Source of the DNA: Pseudarthrobacter oxydans
Lineage (GTDB): Bacteria; Actinomycetota; Actinomycetes; Actinomycetales; Micrococcaceae
Length of the DNA stretch: 64,000 nt
Direction: 5' to 3'
Assembly (NCBI RefSeq): GCF_034258515.1
Contig: NZ_CP139438.1
Coordinates: 1,240,001 to 1,304,000 of the forward strand
Below are positions 44,441 to 53,818 of this stretch, piece by piece. The position numbers were made by a program, and so were the translations under genes. Below the pieces are notes generated by a model, which was not told where the DNA came from, did not search any database, and saw nothing but the letters and a program-made list of their open reading frames with translations. Numbering within the stretch: position 1 is the first letter of the stretch; every line of letters begins with the position of its first letter.

Positions 44441-45511
44441 TCAGTGCCGGTCATTTGGATAGCTGACGCCGAGCTGCGCGCGGACCCCGTCAAAGAGCCG
44501 CATGGTGTTCAACGTGTCCTCCAGTGGCATGACCGGGCTCTCGGTCAAGCCCTGCTGGATGCAGCGGGTTACTTCACGCAGTTCGTATGCGTACCCTCGG
44601 CCCACCACATCAAAAGCTTCGGTCCGGCGCTCGTCCCAACCTGTGGACACCGTCAGTTCCCCGGGGTTATTGATGGAGCCCACGCTCTGGAGGAAGCCGA
44701 GGCTGCCCGCAACTGTGGCGGTCCGGGGACCGTGGGCCAACAGTGAGGACGTAAGCTGCACCTGCGCTCCGTGGTTGTAACCCAGCGTCAGGGCGTTCTG
44801 GGCATCCACGCCGTCGCCGTTAATGAAGCCGGTGGCGCTCACCATCTGCGGAAAACCGAGGGTGCCCAGGGCCCAGAGCAGCGGATAAACCGTAATGTCC
44901 AGCAGCGCTCCGCCTCCGTCCTGCCTTGCCCACAGCCTGGATGTGGGGGAGTAGGGGGCCGGAAAGCCAAGGTCCGCGGTTACCCAGTGGACTTCGCCGA
45001 GCTCTCCGGACGCTGCGATCTCAAAGGCCCGCTGCATGCTCGGCAGGAAGCGGCTCCAGACAGCCTCCATGAGGAAAAGCTTGCGGCTTCGGGCGAGGTC
45101 GATGAGTTCGGCTGCCTCGCGGGCGTTGATGGTGAAGGCTTTTTCGCACAGAACGTGCTTACCGGCGTTAAGCGCCGCAAGCACCATTTCGTAGTGCTGC
45201 GCGTGGGGCGTCGCCACGTAGACAACGTCCACCTCCTCATCTGCGAGCAGCCGCTGGTATCCGGGCACACCGCCGTCCTCGCCGTAGGCCTTCGCGAAGT
45301 CATATGCAACCGCAAAGGCGTCGGCCGTGTCCTGGGCCCTCGAGCTGACGGCATACAGTTCGGCATCTGCGAGCAAGGCCAGGTCCTGGGACACGGAGCG
45401 GGCAATGCCGCCGGTGGCGATGATTCCCCAGCGGAGGGGGGCTCCGGTGGCGGAACGGGGATCCTGGTCTGGCTGGCTGAACAACCACGGCTTCGCGATG
45501 GGCGCACTCAT
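44441..45511 (-). CDS. Gfo/Idh/MocA-family oxidoreductase
   Basis: A 356-residue NAD(P)-dependent sugar oxidoreductase. N-terminal Rossmann domain: LRWGIIATGGIARSV (about 26-40), VDVVYVATPHAQHYE and the catalytic-region HVLCEKAFTIN (EKA in place of the usual EKP). The C-terminal domain has AVWSRFLPSMQ and GGALLDITVYPL with the family Asp. The branch resembles trans-dihydrodiol/aldose-type dehydrogenases. ATG 45511 is 8 bases after GAGAGGA. It lies just downstream of, and co-directional with, the sugar ABC operon but beyond its terminator, so a role with the imported sugar is only suggested by position. Confidence 0.88.
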   Translation of the reverse strand: MSAPIAKPWLFSQPDQDPRSATGAPLRWGIIATGGIARSVSQDLALLADAELYAVSSRAQDTADAFAVAYDFAKAYGEDGGVPGYQRLLADEEVDVVYVATPHAQHYEMVLAALNAGKHVLCEKAFTINAREAAELIDLARSRKLFLMEAVWSRFLPSMQRAFEIAASGELGEVHWVTADLGFPAPYSPTSRLWARQDGGGALLDITVYPLLWALGTLGFPQMVSATGFINGDGVDAQNALTLGYNHGAQVQLTSSLLAHGPRTATVAGSLGFLQSVGSINNPGELTVSTGWDERRTEAFDVVGRGYAYELREVTRCIQQGLTESPVMPLEDTLNTMRLFDGVRAQLGVSYPNDRH

Positions 45512-45669
45512 GGTGCCCATCCTCTCATTGCAGTGCTGGAGGGATCCGCTATGACCTGCGGAAAGTGATAAGGGGTTCGCGGGTGGCGGGCACGGCACTC
45601 CGGCTGCGCACTGGCTCCTCCGTCAGCGGCTGTTATGAGCGTGCCACGAAGCCGTATCCCTTGTGGCAC

Positions 45670-45710
45670 AGGAAAGCCCGGCCTCCAATGTGTGGAGGCC
45701 GGGCTTTCCT
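45670..45710 (-). terminator. Terminator of the sugar ABC operon
   Basis: Perfect 18-bp stem AGGAAAGCCCGGCCTCCA (45670-45687) with complement at 45693-45710 and a 5-base loop, 14 bp past the chvE stop. Confidence 0.85.
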
Positions 45711-45723
45711 GCAAAAAGGTTGC

Positions 45724-46824
45724 TTACTTGGTGATCGGTTCCAGGACCGGATCGCCGACGTAGGCGCTCTTCACGTTGGCGGCCGTGACGATGACCGGTT
45801 CCAGCAGGTATGCGGGAACGGTCTTGACGCCGTTCTTGTAGGAGTCCTTGTCGTTGATCTCAGGCGTCTTGCCTGCCTGGAGGTCCTTCACCATGGTGAT
45901 GGCGTGTTCAACGAGCTTGCGGGTGTCCTTGTTGATCGTGGAGTACTGCTCGCCGGCCATGATGGACTTGACGGATTCAACCTCGGAGTCCTGTCCGGTC
46001 ACCACCGGAAGCGGCTTGCCGGCGCCCTTGACGGCGGTCAGGACTGCGCGGGCCAAGGTGTCATTCGGGGAGAGGACGCCGTCCAGGGACGCGCTGCTGT
46101 AGCTGCCCGTGAGCAGGGTGTCCATGCGCCGCTGGGCGTTTTCGGCCTTCCAGTCCTGGGTTACGGCTTTTTCGAAGGTGGTCTGGCCGGAGAGCACCTT
46201 AAGGGTGCCGTCGTCGATCTTGGGCTTCAGGACGCTCATGGCGCCGTCGAAGAAGACCTTCGCATTGGCATCATCGGGCGAACCTGCCAGGAGCTCAATG
46301 TTGTACGGGCCCGAGGGCTTCTTGGCCTTCATGCCTTCCAGCAGGGCCTGGCCCTGGAGCTCGCCCACCTTGAAGTTGTCGTAGGCCACGTAGTAGTCCA
46401 CGTTTTCGGTGTTCAGCAACAGGCGGTCGTAGGCGATGATGGTGGCGCCGGCATCCTTGGCCTGCTGGAGCTGGGTGCCCAACTGCGAGCCATCAAGGGC
46501 GCCCACAATGACCACCTTGGCGCCCTTGGCGATCATGGCACTGATCTGGTTTTGCTGCTCGGCCACACCGTTGTTGGCGAACTGTACCGTGGGCTTGAAA
46601 CCGGCACTGGTCAGCCCATCGTTGAACAGCTTTTCCGCCAGGACCCAGTTCTCGCTGGTCTTCTTGGGAAGTGCGACGCCGATCGCGGAGTCCTGAGCGA
46701 AGCCGCCGGTTCCGCCGGTCGAACCGCCTGAGGTGGATGGTTCGGAACGTCCGCAGCCCGTCAGCGCCAGTGCTGCGATCGCAGCAACTGCTGCTGCTTT
46801 TCCTGCTTTGCCAAACATTCGCAT
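45724..46824 (-). CDS. chvE: Multiple-sugar-binding lipoprotein, ChvE type
   Basis: Substrate-binding component of a class II monosaccharide ABC importer. The 366-residue product has a lipobox (LALTGCG, Cys about 24) and the periplasmic-binding fold: IGVALPKKTSENWVLAE, VQFANNGVAEQQNQISAMI, IAYDRLLLNTENVDYYVAYDNFKVGELQ, GSPDDANAKVFFDGAMSVL. This pattern is ChvE/XylF-like (glucose, galactose, arabinose, xylose). A start at GTG 46836 is an alternative. Last gene of a three-gene operon transcribed GguA-GguB-ChvE, which is unusual in having the binding protein at the end. Confidence 0.9.
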   Translation of the reverse strand: MRMFGKAGKAAAVAAIAALALTGCGRSEPSTSGGSTGGTGGFAQDSAIGVALPKKTSENWVLAEKLFNDGLTSAGFKPTVQFANNGVAEQQNQISAMIAKGAKVVIVGALDGSQLGTQLQQAKDAGATIIAYDRLLLNTENVDYYVAYDNFKVGELQGQALLEGMKAKKPSGPYNIELLAGSPDDANAKVFFDGAMSVLKPKIDDGTLKVLSGQTTFEKAVTQDWKAENAQRRMDTLLTGSYSSASLDGVLSPNDTLARAVLTAVKGAGKPLPVVTGQDSEVESVKSIMAGEQYSTINKDTRKLVEHAITMVKDLQAGKTPEINDKDSYKNGVKTVPAYLLEPVIVTAANVKSAYVGDPVLEPITK

Positions 46825-46872
46825 TTCTGTGTCCACTTTCTTTTTGGGGTATTGGTTAGGAAGCTGAAATGC

Positions 46873-48150
46873 TCAGGCTTCCCTGGAAATGGTTTCTCTG
46901 GTGGAGGTGACTTCGTCCGGCTGCAGCGGTGTTCCGCTGGACGGCCGGCTGAAGTTCTTCATCATCAAGCCGATGATTGATGCCCGGCCCTGGGACTTGT
47001 TGTAGACGTCGATAGCCACAGCCACCAGCAGCACCAGGCCCTTGATCATGGACTGCCAGTCGGCGCCCACGCTCAGAAGTTGCAGGCCGTTGTTCAGCAC
47101 GGCCATCACCAGGCCTCCGACGATGGATCCGATGACGGTGCCCACGCCGCCGGTCACTGCCGCGCCGCCGATAAACACAGCCGCGATGGCGTCAAGTTCC
47201 CAGCCTGTACCGTCCGAGGGGCCTGCAGAGGTTGACCGGGCAACGAAGATCATGCCGGCCAGCCCGGCAATGATGGACATGTTCATCATGACCAGGAAGT
47301 TGATCTTCTTCGACTTCACGCCGGAGAGCTCTGCCGCGTGGCGGTTGCCGCCTACGGCGTAGACGTGCCGACCAACCACGGTCTTGGAGGAGATGAAGCC
47401 GTAGATCAACACCATGACGGCGAGGATGAGGCCCGGAACCGGGAAAGAGGTCCCCGGGCGGCCGGTGGCGAACAAATATGTTGCGTAAAGGATGGCACCG
47501 CAGATCAGGACGAGCCTGAGGACGCTGACCCACGTTTCCGAGACCACCGCTCCGAGTGCCTTGGCAGTACGGCGGCGCCGAACTTCGCTGAACACAACGA
47601 ACGCAACAGCGGCAAGCCCGAGGAGCAGTGTGAGGTTATTGAACCCTGTATCCGGCCCAACTTCGGGAAGATAGCCGGCCCCGATGTACTGGAACTCCCT
47701 GGGAACAGGAATCGAATTGGACTGGCCAACAAACTGCTGCGCACCGCGGAAGATCAGCATGCCCGCAAGGGTAACGATGAACGCCGGAATGCCGACATAG
47801 GCGGTCCACCAGCCATGCCAAGCCCCAATTGCGGCGCCAAGGCCCAGCCCCAGCAGGATGGCCAGGTACCAGGGAATGCTCCAGTCGCGCATGGCGATGG
47901 CCACCACCATGCCTACGAACGCCGCCACCGAGCCCACGGACAGGTCGATGTGGCCAGCGATGATGACCAGCACCATGCCGATGGCCAGGATCAGGATGTA
48001 GGAGTTTCCGTTGAAGAGGTTGATGACGTTGCCCGGGGTGAGGGTAATGCCGCCTGTAAGCCACTGGAAAAGAACTATCAGAGCCACCAAGGCAAAGATC
48101 ATCCCAAATTGGCGGGTGTCGCCACCGAAGAGTTTCTTGAGCGCGTTCAT
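46873..48150 (-). CDS. gguB: Multiple-monosaccharide ABC transporter permease, GguB/MmsB type
   Basis: Membrane component of the same importer. 425 residues with about ten helices and the class II permease signature region (VYAVGGNRHAAELSGVKSKKINFLVMMNMS) that contacts the ATPase. The second helix pair IILAIGMVLVIIAGHIDLSVGS is typical of RbsC/XylH/MmsB permeases. A C-terminal polar tail of about 35 residues extends past the last helix. It lies 46 bp after gguA and 48 bp before chvE. Confidence 0.92.
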   Translation of the reverse strand: MNALKKLFGGDTRQFGMIFALVALIVLFQWLTGGITLTPGNVINLFNGNSYILILAIGMVLVIIAGHIDLSVGSVAAFVGMVVAIAMRDWSIPWYLAILLGLGLGAAIGAWHGWWTAYVGIPAFIVTLAGMLIFRGAQQFVGQSNSIPVPREFQYIGAGYLPEVGPDTGFNNLTLLLGLAAVAFVVFSEVRRRRTAKALGAVVSETWVSVLRLVLICGAILYATYLFATGRPGTSFPVPGLILAVMVLIYGFISSKTVVGRHVYAVGGNRHAAELSGVKSKKINFLVMMNMSIIAGLAGMIFVARSTSAGPSDGTGWELDAIAAVFIGGAAVTGGVGTVIGSIVGGLVMAVLNNGLQLLSVGADWQSMIKGLVLLVAVAIDVYNKSQGRASIIGLMMKNFSRPSSGTPLQPDEVTSTRETISREA

Positions 48151-48196
48151 TTTTTTCGGTCCTCGTATCTGGAAGGTTCTGGAAGGCTCCAGAGGG

Positions 48197-49753
48197 TTAG
48201 GCGGCTTTTCGGGCGGAAGTCATCAGTTTCATCAGGCTCTCCTGGCTTGCTTCCTCTTTGTTGAGCACGCCTGTTATGGAGCCCTCAAAAATGGTGTAGA
48301 TGCGGTCCGAGAGGCCCAGGAGTTCCGGGAGTTCCGAGGAGATCACGATGACTCCTTTGCCCTGGTTGGCCAGCTGCTGGATGATGCCGTAGATCTCGTA
48401 CTTGGCGCCAACGTCGATGCCGCGGGTGGGTTCATCCAAGATCAGCAGTTCCGGGTCCGTGAACATCCACTTGGCGAGGACCACCTTCTGCTGGTTCCCG
48501 CCGGAGAGTTTGGCTACCCCTTCCTGGACCGAAGGGGCCTTTGTCCGCAAGGACTTCCGGTACTCCTCGGCGACCGCAAACTCCTTGTTTGTGTCCACAA
48601 CGCTGCGTTTGCTGATCTTCTCCAGGTTCGCTGACACCGTAGTCGTCTTGATGTCGTCCAGCAGGTTCAGTCCCAGCGACTTGCGGTCTTCGGTGACGTA
48701 GCCCAGGCCTGCTTCAATGGCTTGGTGGACGCTCTTGAGGGCCACTTCCTTGCCGTGCATATAGATATGTCCGGAGACGAAGCGGCCGTAGGAACGGCCG
48801 AAAACGGAGCGGGCGAGTTCGGTGCGGCCCGCGCCCATCAGGCCGGCGAACCCCACGATCTCGCCGCGGCGGACGAAGAAGCTTGAGTTCTTGCAGACCA
48901 GCCGGTCCTGCACATTGGGATGTGCAACGGTCCAGTTCTTGACTTCGAAGAACACCTCGCCGATTTTGGGCGTGTGTTCCGGGAATCGGGATTCGAGCGC
49001 GCGGCCTACCATGCCTTTGATGATGCGGTCCTCGTCCACGCCGTCGGCCTTCACGTTCAGCGTTTCGATGGACTTGCCGTCGCGGATGATGGTGATCTCA
49101 TCGGCGATCTGCTCGATCTCGTTGAGCTTGTGGGAAATGATGATGCTGGTGATGCCCTTGGCTTTCAGGCCAAGCATCAAGTCCAGCAGGTGCTGGGAAT
49201 CAGACTCGTTCAAAGCGGCCGTGGGTTCGTCCAGGATGAGGATCTTCACGGACTTGTTCAGGGCCTTGGCGATTTCCACCAGCTGCTGCTTGCCTACGCC
49301 GATTTCCTTGATGGGCGTTTCCGGGTCCTCCCGCAGGCCCACGCGGGCCAGCAGGTCAAGGGAACGCAGCCGCGCTTCTGCCCAGTCGATGACGCCGCGC
49401 TTGGTGGGCTCGTTGCCCAGGAAGATGTTCTCCATAATGGACAGTTCCGGGATCAGCGCGAGTTCCTGGTGGATGATCACGATGCCGGCATGTTCGCTGG
49501 CCCGGATGTCCCGGAACTGCTGCACCTGGCCCTGGTAGACGATGTCGCCGTCGTAGCTGCCGTACGGGTAGACGCCGGAGAGGACCTTCATCAGGGTGGA
49601 TTTGCCGGCGCCGTTTTCGCCGCAGATGGCGTGGATTTCCCCGGCCTTCACGCGCAGGCTCACGTTGTCCAACGCTTTAACGCCGGGGAATTCCTTGGTG
49701 ATGGACCGCATCTCAAGGATGATCGGTTCCGTTTGCGTGGTCTGGGACGTCAT
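48197..49753 (-). CDS. gguA: Multiple-monosaccharide ABC transporter ATPase, GguA/MmsA type
   Basis: Double ATPase of 518 residues powering sugar uptake. First half: Walker [24 protein letters not shown], Walker [12 protein letters not shown]. Second half has the degenerate Walker [10 protein letters not shown] normal for this class, [14 protein letters not shown] and [15 protein letters not shown]. It is the first gene of the operon; a 20-bp sequence at 49844-49863 shared with the regulator promoter lies 91 bp upstream. AGGG sites precede ATG 49753. Confidence 0.94.
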   Translation of the reverse strand: MTSQTTQTEPIILEMRSITKEFPGVKALDNVSLRVKAGEIHAICGENGAGKSTLMKVLSGVYPYGSYDGDIVYQGQVQQFRDIRASEHAGIVIIHQELALIPELSIMENIFLGNEPTKRGVIDWAEARLRSLDLLARVGLREDPETPIKEIGVGKQQLVEIAKALNKSVKILILDEPTAALNESDSQHLLDLMLGLKAKGITSIIISHKLNEIEQIADEITIIRDGKSIETLNVKADGVDEDRIIKGMVGRALESRFPEHTPKIGEVFFEVKNWTVAHPNVQDRLVCKNSSFFVRRGEIVGFAGLMGAGRTELARSVFGRSYGRFVSGHIYMHGKEVALKSVHQAIEAGLGYVTEDRKSLGLNLLDDIKTTTVSANLEKISKRSVVDTNKEFAVAEEYRKSLRTKAPSVQEGVAKLSGGNQQKVVLAKWMFTDPELLILDEPTRGIDVGAKYEIYGIIQQLANQGKGVIVISSELPELLGLSDRIYTIFEGSITGVLNKEEASQESLMKLMTSARKAA

Positions 49754-49843
49754 GAACCCTAACCCTCCAATGCAATGACTTCTTTGTCCGGCCGGCAAAG
49801 CGCAGGGCCGTCTGATCCAAAAGTAAACTGGATCACTGCTGTT

Positions 49844-49863
49844 GTCGTCAAGTCTTTAACGCA
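49844..49863 (-). promoter_or_regulatory. Candidate ROK operator upstream of gguA
   Basis: GTCGTCAAGTCTTTAACGCA; 16 of 20 bases match the element at 51105-51124 before the ROK gene. It contains the imperfect palindrome GTCAA-N4-TTAAC. On the minus strand TTGACG forms a -35-like box with TTTACT 18 bases on, so bound repressor would block the promoter. Confidence 0.65.
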
Positions 49864-49884
49864 AACCGGGCATAACGAAACGGT

Positions 49885-51075
49885 CTACGTCTTGCGGATT
49901 CCGGCATGCTGGAACACCAGGGCGGCCGCCCCGAGCGCTTCCGCCCGGTCCCCCAGGGAGGACATGGCAAGGGTTGTGGTCTCGCCGATGACAGGCACCG
50001 CGTGCCTGATGAGACCCCGCCTGATCGGGTCCAGGAGAATGTCGCCGAGGCCTGCCAGCGGGCCTCCCACCACTATCACTTCCGGGTTGATCAGGTTGGC
50101 CACGTTGCCCAGGGCGCGGCCTACGGCGAGGCCTGCATCGTCGATCACCCGGAGCGTGGCGGAGTCCCGTGCCAGGGCCTTGCGAACGATGTCCGCGGGC
50201 GTCAGCGGCCGGTCTTCACCGCGGCTGAGGAGTTCGATCATGGTGGTGGTGGAGGCGATGGTCTCCAGGCATCCGCGGTTGCCGCAGCGGCACACCAATC
50301 CCTGTTCGTGGATGGTGGCGTGGCCAATTTCGCCGGTGATTCCCACGTTCCCGTAGTAGGGGGCGCCGTTGAGGATAAGTCCGGCACCGATGCCGGATCC
50401 GATCTTGAGGAACAGCAGGTTACTGACCCCCGAATGGTGCCCCCAGGTCACCTCTGACCAGGCGCCCAGATTGGCGTCGTTGTCAACAAAAACCGGGATT
50501 TTTAGCGTTTCTTCAAGGTATTGGAGGATGTTGATGCCCACCCATTCCGGCAGGATGGCCCCCTGCGCCACCGTCCCGGTGCGCCGGTCGATGGGACCGG
50601 GAATTCCGACGCCGGCACCCACCACGGCCGTGCGTTCGACACCGCTTTCCCGCAGCAGTTTCTCCAGCAGGGCCATTGCCGCCTGGACCCCTTCTTCGGC
50701 CTGGTGGCCAAGGGGAAGCATCACGGATTCCTCCGCGATCACGTGGTAACTGAGCGAGGCCAGGACCACGCGGAGGTGCCGTCGCCCGAAGTCGATGCCT
50801 ACGGCCACGGCACCGTTGCTGTTCAGCCGGACGTTCAGTGCGCGGCGGCCGGAACTGGTGGTGGGTTCCGCCGATGCCAGGCCGGAATCCAGCATGATCT
50901 TGACGATGTTGGAAACCGTCGCCGTGGAGAGGCCTGTCTGCCGGGCAAGTTCGGCCTGCGTGGCGGGGCCGACCATCAGCGTTTCAATGATCCGTTGTTG
51001 GTTCAGCTGCCGCAGGGCGGATTGGGAGCCGGGATTCTTGGGCTTGCTCCTCGTTGAGCGCGGGATTGCGGACAT
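49885..51075 (-). CDS. ROK-family transcriptional regulator (NagC/XylR type)
   Basis: A 396-residue repressor. N-terminal winged helix (about 20-80; RIIETLMVGPATQAELARQTGLSTATVSNIVKIM) and a sugar-kinase-like ROK domain with GIDFGRRH, VDNDANLGAWSE, the signature ITGEIGHATI and the zinc motif CRCGNRGCLE (about 260-269). It lies 131 bp upstream of the sugar ABC operon on the same strand and is its probable repressor, inactivated by an imported sugar or its phosphate. It shares an operator-like element with that operon, suggesting autoregulation. Confidence 0.93.
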   Translation of the reverse strand: MSAIPRSTRSKPKNPGSQSALRQLNQQRIIETLMVGPATQAELARQTGLSTATVSNIVKIMLDSGLASAEPTTSSGRRALNVRLNSNGAVAVGIDFGRRHLRVVLASLSYHVIAEESVMLPLGHQAEEGVQAAMALLEKLLRESGVERTAVVGAGVGIPGPIDRRTGTVAQGAILPEWVGINILQYLEETLKIPVFVDNDANLGAWSEVTWGHHSGVSNLLFLKIGSGIGAGLILNGAPYYGNVGITGEIGHATIHEQGLVCRCGNRGCLETIASTTTMIELLSRGEDRPLTPADIVRKALARDSATLRVIDDAGLAVGRALGNVANLINPEVIVVGGPLAGLGDILLDPIRRGLIRHAVPVIGETTTLAMSSLGDRAEALGAAALVFQHAGIRKT

Positions 51076-51104
51076 GCTAAGAAGATTGCCCTATCCCCAG
51101 TCTT

Positions 51105-51124
51105 GTAGTCAAGAAGTTAACGCA
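51105..51124 (-). promoter_or_regulatory. Candidate ROK operator upstream of the ROK gene
   Basis: GTAGTCAAGAAGTTAACGCA, 30 bp before the ROK ATG; partner of the element at 49844. Reverse complement begins TGCGTTAAC and includes TTGACT, a -35-like box. Confidence 0.65.
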
Positions 51125-51275
51125 TCGGATGGATTTGATCCTTATGTGGGCGGGTAAGTCAATCCGCCCTCGGACGGGTGTGGGAGGGTGCAAACAGTCC
51201 TGGGGGCGCGGCTGAGGCCTCGCTACTCTGGACAGAGGGCCCCACCCGGGGGCCCCGGATATGGAAGGTGGGCCA

Positions 51276-52070
51276 GTGCTGCTGGCAGTTCTGCAGGCTA
51301 ACTCCGCGGTCCTCGACATTGAGGCCAACTGCCGCACTATCGCCGCTGCTGCCCGGGATGCTGCTGCCCGTGGGGCGGCAGTCCTGGTCACCCCTGAGCT
51401 CTTCCCCGTGGGCTATGCCCCGCGCCGGGTGCGCGCGGAACTGGAGCCTTCCCTCCTGCCGGCGCTCCAGGAACGGCTGGCCGGGATCGCACGCGACAAC
51501 GGCATCGCACTGGTCTATAGCCTTCCCCGCCTCTCCGGGCAGGGGGACTGGCAGATCAGCGCCACCCTTGTGGACGCAAGGGGCAACAACCTGCTCAGCT
51601 ATGGCAAGGTGCACCTGTTCGGCCCCGACGAGCGGGCGGCCTTCAGCCCCGCCGGGGAACGGCCCGGTGTGGTGGATTTCAACGGGATACCCACCTCGAT
51701 GGTGATCTGCTACGACGTCGAATTTCCGGAGTCCGTGCGGGCCGCGGCTGTGGGCGGGGCGGAGCTGCTGCTGGTCCCCACCGCGCTGGCGCACGGCTTC
51801 GACGACGTCCCGCAGGTCCTGCTCCGTGCGCGGGCACTTGAGAGCCAGCTGACCATCGCCTACGCCAACCACTCCGGGGAGGAGGACGGGTGCAGGTTCC
51901 TCGGCGGCAGCGTTGTTGCAGGGCCCGACGGCGGGCTGCTGGCGGAGGCAGGCGGGGAGCCGCAGCTTCTTTACGCCGAGGTGGATCCTGGCGCCGCCGC
52001 CCGTGAGCGCCGGGCCGTTCCGTACCTGGATGAGCGCCGCCCGGACGTCTACCGGTCCTGGGGCCTCTGA
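51276..52070 (+). CDS. davA: Nitrilase-superfamily amidase, DavA-like (5-aminovaleramidase)
   Basis: A 264-residue carbon-nitrogen hydrolase with the full triad: Glu41 (TPELFP), Lys111 (YGKVHLFG) and Cys145 (VICYDVEFPE). Length and text (GKVHLFG-DERAAFSP, ICYDVEFPE, GAELLLVPTA) resemble Pseudomonas putida DavA, which hydrolyses 5-aminovaleramide to 5-aminovalerate in lysine breakdown. A DavB-like monooxygenase lies 3.3 kb away, supporting this over a general nitrilase. I chose GTG 51276 with GAAGGTGG about 6 bases upstream; ATG 51261 would add five residues. Specificity is inferred. Confidence 0.82.
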   Translation: MLLAVLQANSAVLDIEANCRTIAAAARDAAARGAAVLVTPELFPVGYAPRRVRAELEPSLLPALQERLAGIARDNGIALVYSLPRLSGQGDWQISATLVDARGNNLLSYGKVHLFGPDERAAFSPAGERPGVVDFNGIPTSMVICYDVEFPESVRAAAVGGAELLLVPTALAHGFDDVPQVLLRARALESQLTIAYANHSGEEDGCRFLGGSVVAGPDGGLLAEAGGEPQLLYAEVDPGAAARERRAVPYLDERRPDVYRSWGL

Positions 52071-52083
52071 ACCGGGCCCACAG

Positions 52084-53709
52084 CTACGCGCTGTCCCGCA
52101 CCTGGCCGTCCGGTGCAGCGTCCTCCGCGTACTGCAGCGCGATCCACAGCTCGGCCCTGGCCTGGGCCTGCCCCAGATCCATGCCCAGCAGCTCCGCCAC
52201 GGCATTGATCTGGCGGCGCACGCTGTTCCGGTGCAGCCCAAGGTCCTTGGCGGTGGCGTCCCAGCTTCCGTGGGCGGCCAGCCAGGACCGAAGGAGCCGT
52301 AGCTGCGAGGCCCGGCGTTCGGCGTCGAGCTCCAGGACGGGCGCGAGAATGCGCGCGGCCAGCAGGGCGCCCGCATCGCTGCCCAGCAGGCCGGTAACGG
52401 ACCACGTCAGCTCCTCTTCCCTGAGGCTCCTTCCTGCCGCCGCCACGCGCGGGCGCAGGGCGCTGGCCCTCCGGTACGCGTCGGCGAGGCCTGGCAGCCC
52501 CGTGGGTTCACCCACCACCAGCCGCCAGCCCAGCTGTTCCACCTCGGACAGCAGTGGCTCGTCAACTTTGAGCCGCGTCACGGCCGTGAACCCATAATCG
52601 GTGAGCTCCACCATTTTGGTGTCGAACAGCCTGCGCCATTGGAGCAGCTCCCGCACCGGCCCGTCGGCTGCAGGGGCGGCAGCGGCCTGTGCCCGGACCC
52701 CCTGGACCACCCGGACCTGGCCTTGCCTGGTTCCCGAGACGCTTTGGGCCAGCAAGTCCTGAAGGCTGCCCAGCCCGCGGCTGTTGCCGTCGGACAGGCT
52801 CTCCGGGTGGAGGAGCAGGGCTGTGGCCAGCTGGCTGGGGGCCAGGGAGCCGCTGGTCCGCTGCCGCACGAGCAACTCCAGCAGGCCCACCACGGAGGAC
52901 ACCACATTGTTCTGCGCCGGGGTGAGCGGCCTGCCCGTGCCCAGCACCAGGCTGCCGAGCGTGGCGTCCCTGGTGCTCCGGAGCGGGTGGCCGAACACCA
53001 AGGTAGATCCTTCGGACGTTTCCAGTGTTTCCGTCTCCACGCGGGGGCCGCTGCCGCTGAGGAGCCGCTTGAGCAGCGGCTGCAGCTGGGAGAGCCCGAC
53101 GGCGGCCCCCGCCCGGGCGCGCACCCTCCCGTCCGTGCCCACAAGGACGGCCCATACGGGAACACGCTGGATCAGCGCCGCCAGCAGCTCGTGTTCCGGC
53201 CGGGCGGAAAGGACCGCCCTCATGAGGTGCCGGTTGGTCTCCGCCAACTGCCGGAACACCTGCGCGTTGCCGGATTCGAGGAGCTTGGAAAACTCAAGGC
53301 CCAGGGCGGCGAAGGGAACGGTGGCCGGGACCTCCACGAGGGTGAGCCCGTGCTGCCGGCAGGCCGCCACCACGTGGGCGGGTACGGCGTCGTAATACGG
53401 CTCCAGGCCGAAGCCCAGGGCCGCAACCCCGGCAGCCACGAGCCGCCGGACGTACTCATCCGCCCTCGCGGGGCCGCTGCCGCCGCCCTCACGGAAGGGC
53501 AGTCCGGCCGTGAGGACGAATTCGCCGTCGAGCAGGTACGGCGTGGGGTCCTCCAGTTCGCTGGGTTCCACCCAGCGCAGCGGTGCCTGCCCGTTGCCGG
53601 CGTCGTTCAGCACCACCACTTCGCGCGGCAGGGCTGCCAGGAACCGTTCCAGCGTTACGGCGTCCAGCTGGTCCGGGCGGTCACTGGCGGATGGTGCATT
53701 GCGTCTCAT
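52084..53709 (-). CDS. PucR-family transcriptional regulator
   Basis: A 541-residue regulator. An N-terminal PucR domain (about 20-140; LVEVPATVPFAALGLEFSKLL), a GAF/GGDEF-like middle and a C-terminal helix-turn-helix (about 465-530; LLRSWLAAHGSWDATAKDLGLHRNSVRRQINAVAELLGMDL). PucR-type proteins control purine or amino-acid use genes. It is divergent from the permease-davB pair (109 bp) and convergent with the davA-like gene, so it probably regulates the lysine set. Confidence 0.92.
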   Translation of the reverse strand: MRRNAPSASDRPDQLDAVTLERFLAALPREVVVLNDAGNGQAPLRWVEPSELEDPTPYLLDGEFVLTAGLPFREGGGSGPARADEYVRRLVAAGVAALGFGLEPYYDAVPAHVVAACRQHGLTLVEVPATVPFAALGLEFSKLLESGNAQVFRQLAETNRHLMRAVLSARPEHELLAALIQRVPVWAVLVGTDGRVRARAGAAVGLSQLQPLLKRLLSGSGPRVETETLETSEGSTLVFGHPLRSTRDATLGSLVLGTGRPLTPAQNNVVSSVVGLLELLVRQRTSGSLAPSQLATALLLHPESLSDGNSRGLGSLQDLLAQSVSGTRQGQVRVVQGVRAQAAAAPAADGPVRELLQWRRLFDTKMVELTDYGFTAVTRLKVDEPLLSEVEQLGWRLVVGEPTGLPGLADAYRRASALRPRVAAAGRSLREEELTWSVTGLLGSDAGALLAARILAPVLELDAERRASQLRLLRSWLAAHGSWDATAKDLGLHRNSVRRQINAVAELLGMDLGQAQARAELWIALQYAEDAAPDGQVRDSA

Positions 53710-53818
53710 GAATGAAGACTATAGGTCACTTTGCACATCGTTGAGATGCTCCTCACAACCCTACGCTTGGGGAGGGGAAACCAGTTCAACCATTCACCGA
53801 CACGAACGGACGTCAACG

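Noticed and set aside
45565..46731. Plus-strand frame opposite chvE
   Set aside because: Antisense to a clear binding-protein gene with lipobox and operon context; runs through the operon terminator.
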